From: Hydrocarboniphaga sp965279055
Lineage (GTDB): Bacteria > Pseudomonadota > Gammaproteobacteria > Nevskiales > Nevskiaceae
Direction: 5' to 3'
Assembly: GCF_965279055.1 (NCBI RefSeq)
Contig: NZ_OZ257125.1
Location: forward strand, 3,410,001 to 3,474,000
DNA length: 64,000 nt
Shown here piece by piece: positions 53,560 to 62,200 of the stretch. A program made the position numbers and the translations under genes. Every line of letters starts with the position of its first letter. The first letter of the stretch is position 1. The notes beneath the pieces were generated by a model. It saw nothing but the letters and a program-made list of their open reading frames with translations. It did not search any database and had not been told where the DNA came from.

Positions 53560-54812
53560 TAGCCCGTCACCCTTTCCGGAACCGGCTTGGATGTTTCGAA
53601 GTTATGGACGAACAGCAGGCTGAAGAAGAAGCCGAAGTAGTAGACCGTGCCGATACGCGACAGCAGCGTGTACAGATCGCTCACCGGCTGCATGCCCAGG
53701 TAGTTCAGCATGACGAAGTCGATCGCGAAGATCAGCGTCATGATCTTGGTCAGACGCCCCTTGTAGCGGATCGACTTGACCGGGTTGCGGTCCAGCCACG
53801 GCAGCAGGAACAGGATCAGCACCGCGCCGAACATCACGATCACGCCCGGCAGCGCCGAGGCGAACATCGACGGCGTCGCACGCAACATCGCGTAGAAACT
53901 GCCGAAGTACCAGGCCGGCGTGATGTGCTCCGGCGTAACCAGCGGGTTGGCTTCCTGGAAGTTCGGCTTCTCCAGCAGATAACCGCCGCCGTCCGGCGCG
54001 AAGCAGATCACGCCGACGAAGATGATCAGGAACACCGCGACGCCGACCAGATCCTTGACCGTGTAGTACGGATGGAAGCCGATGCCGTCGAGCGGGATAT
54101 GCGTCTGCGGATCCTTGTGCTTCTTGATCTCGACGCCATCGGGATTGTTGGAGCCGACTTCATGCAGCGCGATCAGGTGCGCGACCACCAGGCCGACCAG
54201 CACGAACGGCAGCGCCACCACGTGCAGCGAGAACAGGCGGTTGAGCGTGGCATCCGAGGGGATGTAGTCGCCCTGCACCCAGGTGACGATGTCCGGGCCG
54301 ATGAACGGGATCGTGCCGAACAGCGAGATGATCACCTGCGCGCCCCAGTAGCTCATCTGGCCCCAGGGCAGCACGTAGCCGGCGAAGCCCTCGGCCATCA
54401 GCACCAGGAAGATCAGGCAACCGAACACCCAGATCAGTTCACGCGGCTTCTTGTAGGAGCCGTAGATCAGGCCGCGGTACATGTGCAGATAGACGACGAT
54501 GAAGAACGCCGACGCGCCGGTGGAATGCATGTAGCGGATGACGTTGCCCCAGGGCACGTCGCGCATGATGTATTCGACGCTGCCGAAAGCCTCGGCGGCG
54601 CTCGGCTTGTAGTGCATCGCCAGGATGATGCCGGAGATCAGCTGGTTGACCAGCACCAGCAGCGCCAGCGAGCCGAAGTAGTACCAGAAGTTGAAGTTCT
54701 TCGGTGCGTAGTATTCGGACAGGTGGTCGCGATACAGCTTGGTCAGCGGAAAGCGGTCGTCGATCCAGCCGAGAAAGCCGGTGGTCTTGTAGGGATTGGG
54801 TACGATGGCCAT
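53559..54812 (-). CDS. petB: Cytochrome b of the bc1 complex
   Basis: A 417-residue membrane protein carrying hemes bL and bH, with eight TM helices. Heme ligands lie in MHSTGASAFFIVVYLHMYRGL and LFSLHVVALPFVLVGLVVAHLIALHE; the Qo-site motifs GYVLPWGQMSYWGAQV and PEHITPAWYFGSFYAML are intact (PEHI for the usual PEWY/PDN variants). The start at 54812 is 16 bases after petA; an in-frame start at 54854 overlaps petA and was rejected. Confidence 0.97.
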   Translation of the reverse strand: MAIVPNPYKTTGFLGWIDDRFPLTKLYRDHLSEYYAPKNFNFWYYFGSLALLVLVNQLISGIILAMHYKPSAAEAFGSVEYIMRDVPWGNVIRYMHSTGASAFFIVVYLHMYRGLIYGSYKKPRELIWVFGCLIFLVLMAEGFAGYVLPWGQMSYWGAQVIISLFGTIPFIGPDIVTWVQGDYIPSDATLNRLFSLHVVALPFVLVGLVVAHLIALHEVGSNNPDGVEIKKHKDPQTHIPLDGIGFHPYYTVKDLVGVAVFLIIFVGVICFAPDGGGYLLEKPNFQEANPLVTPEHITPAWYFGSFYAMLRATPSMFASALPGVIVMFGAVLILFLLPWLDRNPVKSIRYKGRLTKIMTLIFAIDFVMLNYLGMQPVSDLYTLLSRIGTVYYFGFFFSLLFVHNFETSKPVPERVTG

Positions 54813-54828
54813 GTTGTCTGGTCTTCCC

Positions 54829-55470
54829 TTAGGCCGCAGCCTGGTCTTCGCCAATGACGACGACGTTGTCGCCGTCGAAGCGGTACGGAGGCACCTTCAA
54901 GTTGATCGGCGCCGGCACGCCCTTGTAGACGCGGCCCGCGAGATCGAACTTGGAGCCGTGGCAGGGGCAGTAATAGCCGCCCTGCCAGTTCGGCACGATT
55001 TCCGGCGCCGGATGATCCGGGCGGAACGTCGGCGAGCAGCCCAGATGGGTGCAGGAGCCGACCAGCACCATGACGCCCGGCTTGACCGAACGCGTCGCGT
55101 TCTTGGCGTACTCGGGCTGCTGGTCGACGGTGGAATCCGGGTCGGCGAGATCGCCCTTGACCTTGTCCAGGCTGGCGACCATCTCCGGCGTGCGCTTGAG
55201 GATCCACACCGGCTTGCCGCGCCAGGCCAGGGTCAGCATCTGCCCGTCCTCGACGCCGGCGATGTCGGCCTTGACCGGGGCGCCGAGCGCCTTGGCGCGC
55301 TCGCTGGGCTTGAGCGAAGCCAGGAACGGCCAGACCACGAAGCCGGCGCCGACCGCGCCTACACCGGTGGTGGCGAGGGTCAGGAACCGGCGACGGCCCT
55401 TGTCCACCTCAGTACCCGGGCTCACGCCTTCGGGGCCCATGCCTTTCGGGCTAGCAGCAGCATTTTCCAT
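54829..55470 (-). CDS. petA: Rieske iron-sulfur subunit of the bc1 complex
   Basis: A 213-residue protein. A twin-arginine motif RRRFLT and TM anchor (about 27-50) show Tat-dependent insertion. The 2Fe-2S cluster ligands are in CTHLGC (140-145) and CPCHGSKF (168-175), with the two disulfide cysteines in the same boxes. First gene of petABC; electrons pass from ubiquinol through it to cytochrome c1. Confidence 0.97.
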   Translation of the reverse strand: MENAAASPKGMGPEGVSPGTEVDKGRRRFLTLATTGVGAVGAGFVVWPFLASLKPSERAKALGAPVKADIAGVEDGQMLTLAWRGKPVWILKRTPEMVASLDKVKGDLADPDSTVDQQPEYAKNATRSVKPGVMVLVGSCTHLGCSPTFRPDHPAPEIVPNWQGGYYCPCHGSKFDLAGRVYKGVPAPINLKVPPYRFDGDNVVVIGEDQAAA

Positions 55471-55876
55471 AGATCTGGAGTTCGGTAGAAATAGTGTGGC
55501 GGCGGGCGCGCGGAGCCTGTTCTCTCTCGATCCAGGCCCCTGCAGCTAGCGGGCAACTCCCCGAAGCCTGACGATTATAAGGGGCTGATGCGGCTCGCGT
55601 CACAGGGGTCGCAGAAAAAGTTCCACGCCCGGGACGCTGCACGACTCAGCCGGCGCCGCGCAGCAGCCGCGCCAGCAGCGTGTCGACCTGCACGGACAGT
55701 CCGCCGCGCTCACGCCGGCCGCCTACGCCAGAACACTCCTCATTAAGGCGGCTACCATCAACTCCGGACTCTTAAAGGCAACCGCTACTCAAGCCGGGAA
55801 GACGCCGCTCGAACGAAGCGGCTAAAACATCAAAGTCCACCGCCGTCGGCCCGGCGCGTGACGGGCGGTCAGACGC
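55471..55876. other. Boundary region between petA and the accessory island
   Basis: About 400 bases without a supported gene. The left part must contain the petABC promoter, but no clear boxes are seen. The GC-rich middle has a minus-strand open stretch ending in LLARLLRGAG then TGA (stop near 55644), which could be the tail of a lost gene. From about 55740 the composition shifts towards that of the Rhs island. Confidence 0.4.
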
Positions 55877-56323
55877 TCACGCTCGTGCATCCGGATGCAA
55901 CCAAAGCGCGCCGAGCTTGCCTTCTCTCAGCACGGCAACTGCACCTGGTGCGAATGCAATCACTTCGCCATGCACTGTTTGGTCGCCGATACACAGCCAC
56001 TGAGATGATGTGTCGTGACCGACAGCCCAGCGCTTGTCAGCATTCAGGCGCTTCGATACTCCGGGCACCACTTCCCCACCGACATACTGTAATCGTCCAG
56101 GCTTCGCCGTGGGAGGATCGAGCCTTACAGCGGTCCATGATTCATGCGGACAGAGTCCCCACACATAGATCAGACGCCCGTCTTCGTCGATCTCAATCTG
56201 CACATCATTCACAAGCAACGATGTAACTCCTCGCTCTGGTTGCGGCTCCACATCAAAGCTGCGCTCGGAACGACGATAGACAAGTCGTCCCGAGAGCGGC
56301 TTTCCATCAAAACGCCTCAGCAT
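55877..56323 (-). CDS. Putative immunity protein for the orphan Rhs toxin tail
   Basis: A 148-residue soluble protein, family not recognised. It is rich in beta-type segments (SLLVNDVQIEIDEDGRLIYVWG) and has Trp/Cys residues in GLCPHESW and SQWLCIGD. Its ATG is eight bases after the stop codon of the toxin-tail remnant at 56332-56571, on the same strand, which is the standard toxin-immunity order of Rhs/CDI loci. Immunity function is inferred from position alone. Base composition is less GC-rich than that of petABC. Confidence 0.6.
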   Translation of the reverse strand: MLRRFDGKPLSGRLVYRRSERSFDVEPQPERGVTSLLVNDVQIEIDEDGRLIYVWGLCPHESWTAVRLDPPTAKPGRLQYVGGEVVPGVSKRLNADKRWAVGHDTSSQWLCIGDQTVHGEVIAFAPGAVAVLREGKLGALWLHPDARA

Positions 56324-56331
56324 CTATCGAT

Positions 56332-56571
56332 CTCACTTCCCAACGAAATTGAAATGCAGGATCAAATCATCCTTCATCACCAGTTCCCATGTGCCTTGGG
56401 TTCCGCGGAAAGCACCGGGTACGTCCCAGCGAAGGGCTCCAGCAACTCCGCCTGGATCGGCAATTCCTTTTCCTGCCGCCCTGATTTCTCCAATCGTGAG
56501 AGGAGAGTTTAGGAACGGCCTTGCTAGAGAGCTGGCCCCGATCGTCTGTACAACGGGCCTGAACTTATAAG
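56332..56571 (-). pseudogene. C-terminal remnant of a second Rhs/polymorphic toxin (orphan CT)
   Basis: An open stretch of about 78 codons without a start of its own, ending in TGA at 56332-56334. The translation contains LNSPLTIGEIRAAGKG, then ADPGGVAGALRWDVPG, RGTQGTWELVM and the terminal LHFNFVGK. The pattern WDVPGxFRGxxGTWELV...HFNF is one I know from the extreme C-termini of Rhs and contact-dependent toxins. Upstream it is cut by an IS3-family element, so the delivery part and most of the toxin are lost. Exact toxin family is not assigned. Confidence 0.6.
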
Positions 56572-56589
56572 TGGATTCTCTGCGTGGGT

Positions 56590-57417
56590 TTAAGCTGCCA
56601 TGGCCAATGGCAGTGCTGCGAAGTAGACCTGATCCGGTGTCTTGCGATCAAGGCTGCTGTGAGGGCGCCGGGCGTTATAGAAGCCGAGGTAGCGCCCGAG
56701 CGATGCCTTGGCGTGCGACACCGAGTCGTAGGCGTGCAGATAGACCTCCTCGTACTTGACTGACTTCCACAGCCGCTCGACGAAGACGTTGTCTCGCCAG
56801 CAGCCACGACCGTCCATGCTGATCGCGATGCCGTTCTGCTTGAGCAGATCGGTGAAGGCCAGGCTGGTGAATTGGCTACCCTGGTCCGTGTTGAAGATCT
56901 CGGGCTTGCCGTAGCGATGAAGTGCGTCTTCGACGGCGTCGATGCAGAAACTCGTCTCCATCGAGACCGACACGCGCCAGGCCAGCACGCGGCGCGTATG
57001 CCAGTCGATCACGGCGGCGAGGTAGACGAAGCCCTTGGCCATCGGAATGTACGTGATGTCCATCGCCCAGACCTGGTTCGGCCGATCGATCTTCAGATTG
57101 CGCAGCAGATACGGGTAGATCGGGTTCTTCGGATGGCGTCGGCTGGTGTTGGGTTTGCGGTAGATCGCCTCGATGCCCATGCGCCGCATCAGCGTGGCGA
57201 CGTGCTTGCGGCCCACCTTGATGTCGACCAACGCCAGTAGATCACGCAGCATGCGGGCGCCGGCGAACGGGCATTCGAGGTGCAACGCATCGATCCGACG
57301 CATCAAGACCAGATCGGCGGCGCTGACGGGCCGGCGCAGGTAGTACACGCTGCCGCGGCTGATGCCCACGGCACGCGCCTGCTTCGTCAACGACAGCTCG
57401 TGGGTGCGGTCGATCAT
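56590..57417 (-). CDS. IS3-family transposase OrfB (element A)
   Basis: A 275-residue integrase-core (rve) protein. The HTH_21 region is followed by the DDE catalytic residues: Asp in WAMDITYIPM, Asp in FNTDQGSQFTS and Glu in NVFVERLWKSVKYEEVY, and the C-terminal RPHSSLDRKTPDQVYF. The ATG overlaps the orfA stop (ATGA), so translation here may be coupled rather than made only by frameshifting. The gene is intact, but without full OrfA the element is probably immobile. Confidence 0.92.
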   Translation of the reverse strand: MIDRTHELSLTKQARAVGISRGSVYYLRRPVSAADLVLMRRIDALHLECPFAGARMLRDLLALVDIKVGRKHVATLMRRMGIEAIYRKPNTSRRHPKNPIYPYLLRNLKIDRPNQVWAMDITYIPMAKGFVYLAAVIDWHTRRVLAWRVSVSMETSFCIDAVEDALHRYGKPEIFNTDQGSQFTSLAFTDLLKQNGIAISMDGRGCWRDNVFVERLWKSVKYEEVYLHAYDSVSHAKASLGRYLGFYNARRPHSSLDRKTPDQVYFAALPLAMAA

Positions 57418-57503
57418 CGCTTTGCGCTCAGCAGTCCCACCTTGATGAGCGCGCCTTCTAAAAAATCGTTCTCCAGCGTCAGCTCGCCGATCTTGGCGTG
57501 CAG
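57414..57503 (-). pseudogene. IS3 element A OrfA, C-terminal remnant
   Basis: The last ~30 codons of an OrfA: LHAKIGELTLENDFLEGAL then SAKR and TGA, the leucine-zipper end of IS3-group OrfA proteins. The N-terminal HTH part is missing because element B begins at 57505. Confidence 0.85.
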
Positions 57504-57574
57504 CCGTAATCTTCCCCGTCTGAGCAACAACTCATAACGAGAGCTTTCTGGCATCGTAACGCCAGGAGGCAGGA

Positions 57575-57841
57575 ATGAAGAAGTCACGTTTTACCGAAAC
57601 CCAGATCGTCACGATTCTGAAGCAGGCGGACGCCGGCATGGCCGTGAAGGACATCTGTCGCAAGGCGGGCATCAGCGAGCCGACCTACTACAGCTGGAAG
57701 TCGAAGTACGGCGGCATGCAGGCATCGGATCTGAAGCGGACCAAGGAGCTGGAAGCGGAGCTGTCGCAGCTCAAGCGCATGTACGCGGACCTGGCGCTTG
57801 AGAATCACGCGATGAAGGATCTGATCGCAAAAAAACTGTAG
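57575..57841 (+). CDS. IS3-family OrfA (element B)
   Basis: An 88-residue HTH protein beginning MKKSRFTETQIVTILKQADA, followed by VKDICRKAGISEPTYYSWKSKYGGM and a leucine-zipper stretch (LKRTKELEAELSQLKRMYADL). GGAGG precedes the ATG. It binds the IS ends and, after -1 frameshifting, forms the OrfAB transposase. Confidence 0.93.
   Translation: MKKSRFTETQIVTILKQADAGMAVKDICRKAGISEPTYYSWKSKYGGMQASDLKRTKELEAELSQLKRMYADLALENHAMKDLIAKKL
57829..57835 (+). promoter_or_regulatory. Programmed -1 frameshift site of element B
   Basis: A run of seven A residues just before the orfA stop. A -1 slip here joins orfA to the frame of orfB with no stop between (reading KKTVGPDAKREAAGYLVHTH), as in other IS3-family elements. 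Confidence 0.75.
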
Positions 57842-57873
57842 GGCCGGACGCCAAGCGAGAAGCGGCCGGTTAC

Positions 57874-58686
57874 TTGGTGCACACGCATGAAGTGCCCATC
57901 GCTCGCGCCTGCAGCTGCGTTGGGTTATCCCGATCGGCGTTCTACCGCGAGCCCGATCATTGGACGGTGCGTGATGCCGAAGTCATCGCGGCTTTGGCGG
58001 CGCTGGTGGAAGGTCGTCCAAGCCGTGGTTTCTGGATGTGTCGCAAGCAGCTGCGGCGTCAGGGCCGGCCGTGGAATCACAAGCGGATTTACCGGGTATA
58101 CAAGCTCATGAAACTCAACCTACGCCGTGCTGCAAAGCGTCGACTGCCCCAGCGTGAGCGGGTGCCGCTGTACGTCCCACGGCTGCCCGACAGCGTCTGG
58201 TCGGCGGATTTCATGAGCGATACGCTGATCTGCGGTCGCCGCTTCCGGCTCTTCAACGTCGTCGACGATTTCAATCGTGAATTGCTGCAGGTGGAGGTCG
58301 ATACTTCGATCACCTCGGAGCGTTTGGTCCGGGTTTTCGAGCGGCTACGCAAGGAGCGCGGCTTGCCGCAGGTCCTTCGTACTGACAATGGCCCTGAATT
58401 TCTTGGCGACGCCTTTACGCAGTGGGCCAAGGCAGCGGGTATGGCGATCCAGTACATCCAGCCTGGCAAGCCCAACCAGAACGCCTATATCGAGCGCTTC
58501 AACCGCACGATGCGCAACGAACTGCTCGACCAGCATCTCTTTGTCCGCCTCGACGATGTCCGTGAGGCCGTCTACTGGTGGATGCTCGAATACAACGAAC
58601 AAAGACCCCATGACTCGCTCGGCGATATGACGCCGATCGAGTACGCTCAAGCCGCCAGAAACTCTAGTTTCGAACTGTCGCCTTGA
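57874..58686 (+). CDS. IS3-family transposase OrfB (element B)
   Basis: A 270-residue integrase-core protein. DDE residues: Asp in WSADFMSDTLICG, Asp in LRTDNGPEFLGDAF and Glu in NAYIERFNRTMRNELLD; C-terminal YNEQRPHDSLGDMTPIEYA. The listed GTG is the first possible start, but the natural product is the OrfAB fusion made through the A7 slip site. Reading frame is intact, so element B may be active. Confidence 0.93.
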   Translation: MVHTHEVPIARACSCVGLSRSAFYREPDHWTVRDAEVIAALAALVEGRPSRGFWMCRKQLRRQGRPWNHKRIYRVYKLMKLNLRRAAKRRLPQRERVPLYVPRLPDSVWSADFMSDTLICGRRFRLFNVVDDFNRELLQVEVDTSITSERLVRVFERLRKERGLPQVLRTDNGPEFLGDAFTQWAKAAGMAIQYIQPGKPNQNAYIERFNRTMRNELLDQHLFVRLDDVREAVYWWMLEYNEQRPHDSLGDMTPIEYAQAARNSSFELSP

Positions 58687-58695
58687 CGGGGAAGA

Positions 58696-59016
58696 TTACG
58701 TTCCCGCCGGCACACGCGCGGATCGCACCTTTCCCGGATGGGTGGCGGTGTGGATCTCCTTGAGCTTGCGGATGGAGACCTGGGTGTAAATCTGCGTGGT
58801 GGACAGCTCCGCGTGGCCGAGCATCGCCTGGATGTAGCGGATATCCGCGCCGTTCTCCAGCATCAGCGTCGCCATCGTGTGCCGGAACAGGTGGCAGGAA
58901 CCGCTCTTGCCTAAGTCCGCCGCGTTGATGTACTCGCGCACCATCTGTGTGAGGCGGTTCGGCGTAAACGGCTCACCGCGTGCCGCTAGCGCGCCTGACT
59001 TTCCTACGCGGTCACT
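58696..59016 (-). pseudogene. Tyrosine recombinase (phage-type integrase/XerD-like), C-terminal fragment
   Basis: About 106 codons open from 59016 to a TAA at 58696-58698 that lies inside the terminal repeat of IS element B. It contains GEPFTPNRLTQMVREYI and CHLFRHTMATLML (HxxRH box), then YIQAMLGHAELSTTQIY with the second His and the catalytic Tyr. The N-terminal half with the first catalytic Arg is missing. The right boundary abuts the immunity gene, so the recombinase was cut on that side too. It is a relic of mobile DNA in the Rhs locus. Confidence 0.8.
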
Positions 59017-59290
59017 TCATGTAAAAACGGTCGATCAAGGCTTCAAGCACCTTGCCCTCGTTCGTTGGCTCGTAAGCATCATCGAAACCGACCTTGGCCA
59101 AGTGATCCGTAAGGACCTCTCGAAACCTTTCTGATGTCTCCGACGAAAGCGGAATCGACATCCCGCTGCCTTCGCCATCCTTGGCATCCCGAACTATTCG
59201 CGCAAGCTCATCAGGCAGGAATGCAGCATTCCTCAGATACATGGCCTCTCGCCCAGAAAGACGCACAACACTGTGTTTCTCGTCGCTCAT
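59012..59290 (-). CDS. Small immunity-like protein for the Rhs toxin
   Basis: A 92-residue acidic protein (RLSGREAMYLRNAAFLPDELARIV ... KVLEALIDRFYMK), mostly helical by composition; the family was not recognised. Its ATG overlaps the stop of the Rhs gene by four bases (59287-59290), so it would be made together with the toxin. The position directly after a polymorphic toxin is that of an immunity gene; this is inference. Confidence 0.65.
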   Translation of the reverse strand: MSDEKHSVVRLSGREAMYLRNAAFLPDELARIVRDAKDGEGSGMSIPLSSETSERFREVLTDHLAKVGFDDAYEPTNEGKVLEALIDRFYMK

Positions 59291-62200
59291 GGCTGCGCAC
59301 CGGCCCTAGACAGAGGATTCACCGAAACAATCTGTCCGGTCTCAGGATTCACAACTACACGGGCATTTTGACCCGTGAAAATTTGGAACGGCCGCCCCTG
59401 TTTATCGACACCTTCAGCTATCTTTGACGGATTCTTCAGGGCGTCCAAGATTGCCTGTGGCTTTGTTCCAGCGCGTGACGCCGCATCACCGATCGCGCGA
59501 TCAACTCCGTGCCGCGTAAACCCACCAATACGTGTGCCATTCTTAGCAACGATCTCCGCTGCTCCCTTTGCGGCCTTAAATCCCGCATTCGCAATACCCG
59601 CATCGGAGACCACGCCGATCGCCGCTGCCGCGATGGATAAACCCGCATCCGTCCACTCGCCTTGCAGGCCATAGAGCCCGCCATCCACAAGTGATGCAGC
59701 CGCACCCAGAAGCGATGGCACAAACGAAGCTGCAGTAAGCGCACCATGTGCATACCCGAAGGCGCCTCCACCCTCCCGGCCCCTGCCGTTTACAGAGCTA
59801 CTGTCCCCACCTATAACTGTCGCGGCTCCGCTATCCCTTCCCAAATTCCCCTCGACAATAATTTCCGCCGGCAATGGCCCGCCACAGTAGTCGGGCACCG
59901 CTGCCGCCGGCTTCGCATTCTGCCTACCGTGGTTCTGACCGCTCCCACCGCCGCCCCCGCCCCCGCCCCCGTAGCTGAATACTCCGCCCGAACTGCCACC
60001 ACCACCGCCGCCATCTACGTAAACCGTCTCAATGTCTTCATCTGAAAACCCCGTCGGGTCCACTAGGCTCAAAGGATTATTTCGAACGTAGCTGTAGCGG
60101 TTATGGCTTTGAGGATCGAACACATTCGGGGTAGTCGGATCCGCCGATATCATTCGGCCGAGGCTGGGATCATAGACCCGCCCCCGCATATGAATCATCG
60201 AAACGGAATCCATCATGCGATGACCCGTGTATCCCTCGCTCGTAGTCGAGTTTAGAACACCCAAATCGGCTGGAGCTGGCGCACCGGTCCACGCGTTACC
60301 TCGCCGCCTGCCGAATGCATCGAATGAAGCCCTGACTACAACGCCCGAAGCTTGATTCGTTATCGCATCTAAACTTCCAAGATGATCACGATGCAGGTAA
60401 TAAGTATCAGCAGTCGCGTTGGAACGCTTCGTGTACTGCGCAACGGTTTCGCCGTTCACTGGAATCAGATGTCGGTACTGCGTAACGCCACCGCTTACCA
60501 CCTGCTCAAAAACACCCGCTACATAGATTGAATTTGTTGTAACACCCGCCTCGACCGTCGCCCGTTTGACGAGATTCCGCCACGCATCGTACTTGAGCGT
60601 TTCACTGTTTCCGCCTGAACTCATGCCAGTCGGGTAACCGTAAGACGACCAAACTGCACCGAAGCTCCCTTTACTCAGCAATGTTCCGTCGGCGTCGTAT
60701 CCCAGTGTGGTGGTGCCAGCAGTAGCGGCGGCGTGCGGACGTGCAGAATCGTATGTGTAAGCTCCTACGTCAGATTTAGCTGCGATATTGCCAATGTCGC
60801 TGTAATCCAATGTCAGTACGCTTACGCCATTACGTTCCGCCTTTTTCAAGCGATCCAAAGAGTCGTATATGGGAAAAGACTCTGACACTGCCTGACGCAA
60901 ATCCGATCTATTGACCAAGCGGTCCACAGAGTCCCAACCATAACTTAAATTTTGAACTCCACCCCCCGTTCCACTCTGGATAGTATCCAGGTACCCGCGC
61001 GCGACATCGTAATGCCGGGCCGTTTGAATGCCATTCCCCAAAGTTTCTTGCGTGACTTGTCCGCGTGCATTCACGCTATCGGCAGACCAATACACGGTTC
61101 CGGGAGAGGCTGAATTGATTACATCTTTCAGTGCACCGCTCGCGGCATCGTATCGATAGGTTACAGCGAATCTAGAAGCGTCGATCGTTGGATATGTCAG
61201 CGTCGAAATCCTGCTGAAATTGTCGTACTCGAACGACACCGCATTAAATGAATTGCCGATCTCCATCGATAGCTCGGCTGTACGGCCAAGCCCGTCGTAG
61301 ACCCTATACTCGGTATAATTTCCCGGGCCGTCGACTTCCGCTAACTCGCCAATGCCCTTGCCGGATGCAATATCGTACTGCCACTTGGTTTCGCCATCTG
61401 CTTCGGTGCGCAGTTTCGGCCTACCCAGCTTGTCGTACTTGTAGGTCGTTATCTGAGATCGAGCATTAGTCATGGACTTGAGCTCGCCCAATCCATTAAA
61501 CGAGTAACTTGACGCGCCCATATCGGGGTCCGAGATATTCGAGAGATGCCCCCAACCGTCATAGCTTCTTGATACAATATTGCCGACGTCGTCCGTTACG
61601 CTCTTCAATTCACCGAAAGGCCAGTAGCCGAAGTACATGTCGTTATTTAGCGCATCGACAACACGCACAACCGCACCCATCGCGTTTGAATACCGAGTAG
61701 TGGATTGGCTAGCTGGACTTGTCATCGTTTCAACTGACTGGCCACCATAGACGCTGTAGGCGAAGGTGTAATTTCTACCGTTCGCCTGCGATTCGCTCAA
61801 CGGGCGGCCAACCTGAGTCACACGGTCCAGCACGTCATAGTCGAAAGTATTCCAGTAGACAACGCCGCCCGAATAGTAAGGCTCGCTTGTTCTATAAACG
61901 CGACCTATGGGATCGTACTCATTCAATGTGTAAGAATCGGCTCCGCCGAGCATTTTCCGGCTGGACTGGATTGGGCGATTTTTATAGTCGTATATCTCAT
62001 AGGCAGAACCGCCAAATGATCCCGCACTCGAAATCGCCGTATAAATTTTGTATTTCCCGTTCGACAGCCCGCAACCCAGAGAACACCATGAATAGGACCA
62101 ACTGGTCGTACTCGTGTCTGGGCGTGTCTCATAGAAAACCCTGCCGAATCCATCGTATTGCCATGAAATCGTAAGGTTATTTGCATCAGTTAGCTGCTGG

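Larger units (their letters stand above)
56572..57504 (-). mobile_element. IS3-family element A, truncated
   Basis: One end is near TGGATTCTCTGCG (56572); the element contains a full orfB and only the last ~30 codons of orfA, where it is broken by element B at 57505. The other terminal inverted repeat is missing. It separates the orphan toxin tail from the rest of the Rhs locus. Confidence 0.8.
57505..58700 (+). mobile_element. IS3-family element B (IS407/IS51-like), complete
   Basis: Terminal inverted repeats CGTAATCTTCCCCGTC (57505-57520) and its complement (58685-58700) enclose orfA and orfB. The element is about 1.2 kb. The flanks, CAGC on the left and TTCC on the right, show no target duplication: left is element A orfA, right is a recombinase gene. 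This implies a deletion or rearrangement after insertion. Confidence 0.88.

Noticed and set aside
55640..55760. Minus-strand open stretch ending LLARLLRGAG
   Set aside because: It may be the tail of a lost gene at the island boundary, but it is too short and has no start; listed only within the intergenic note.
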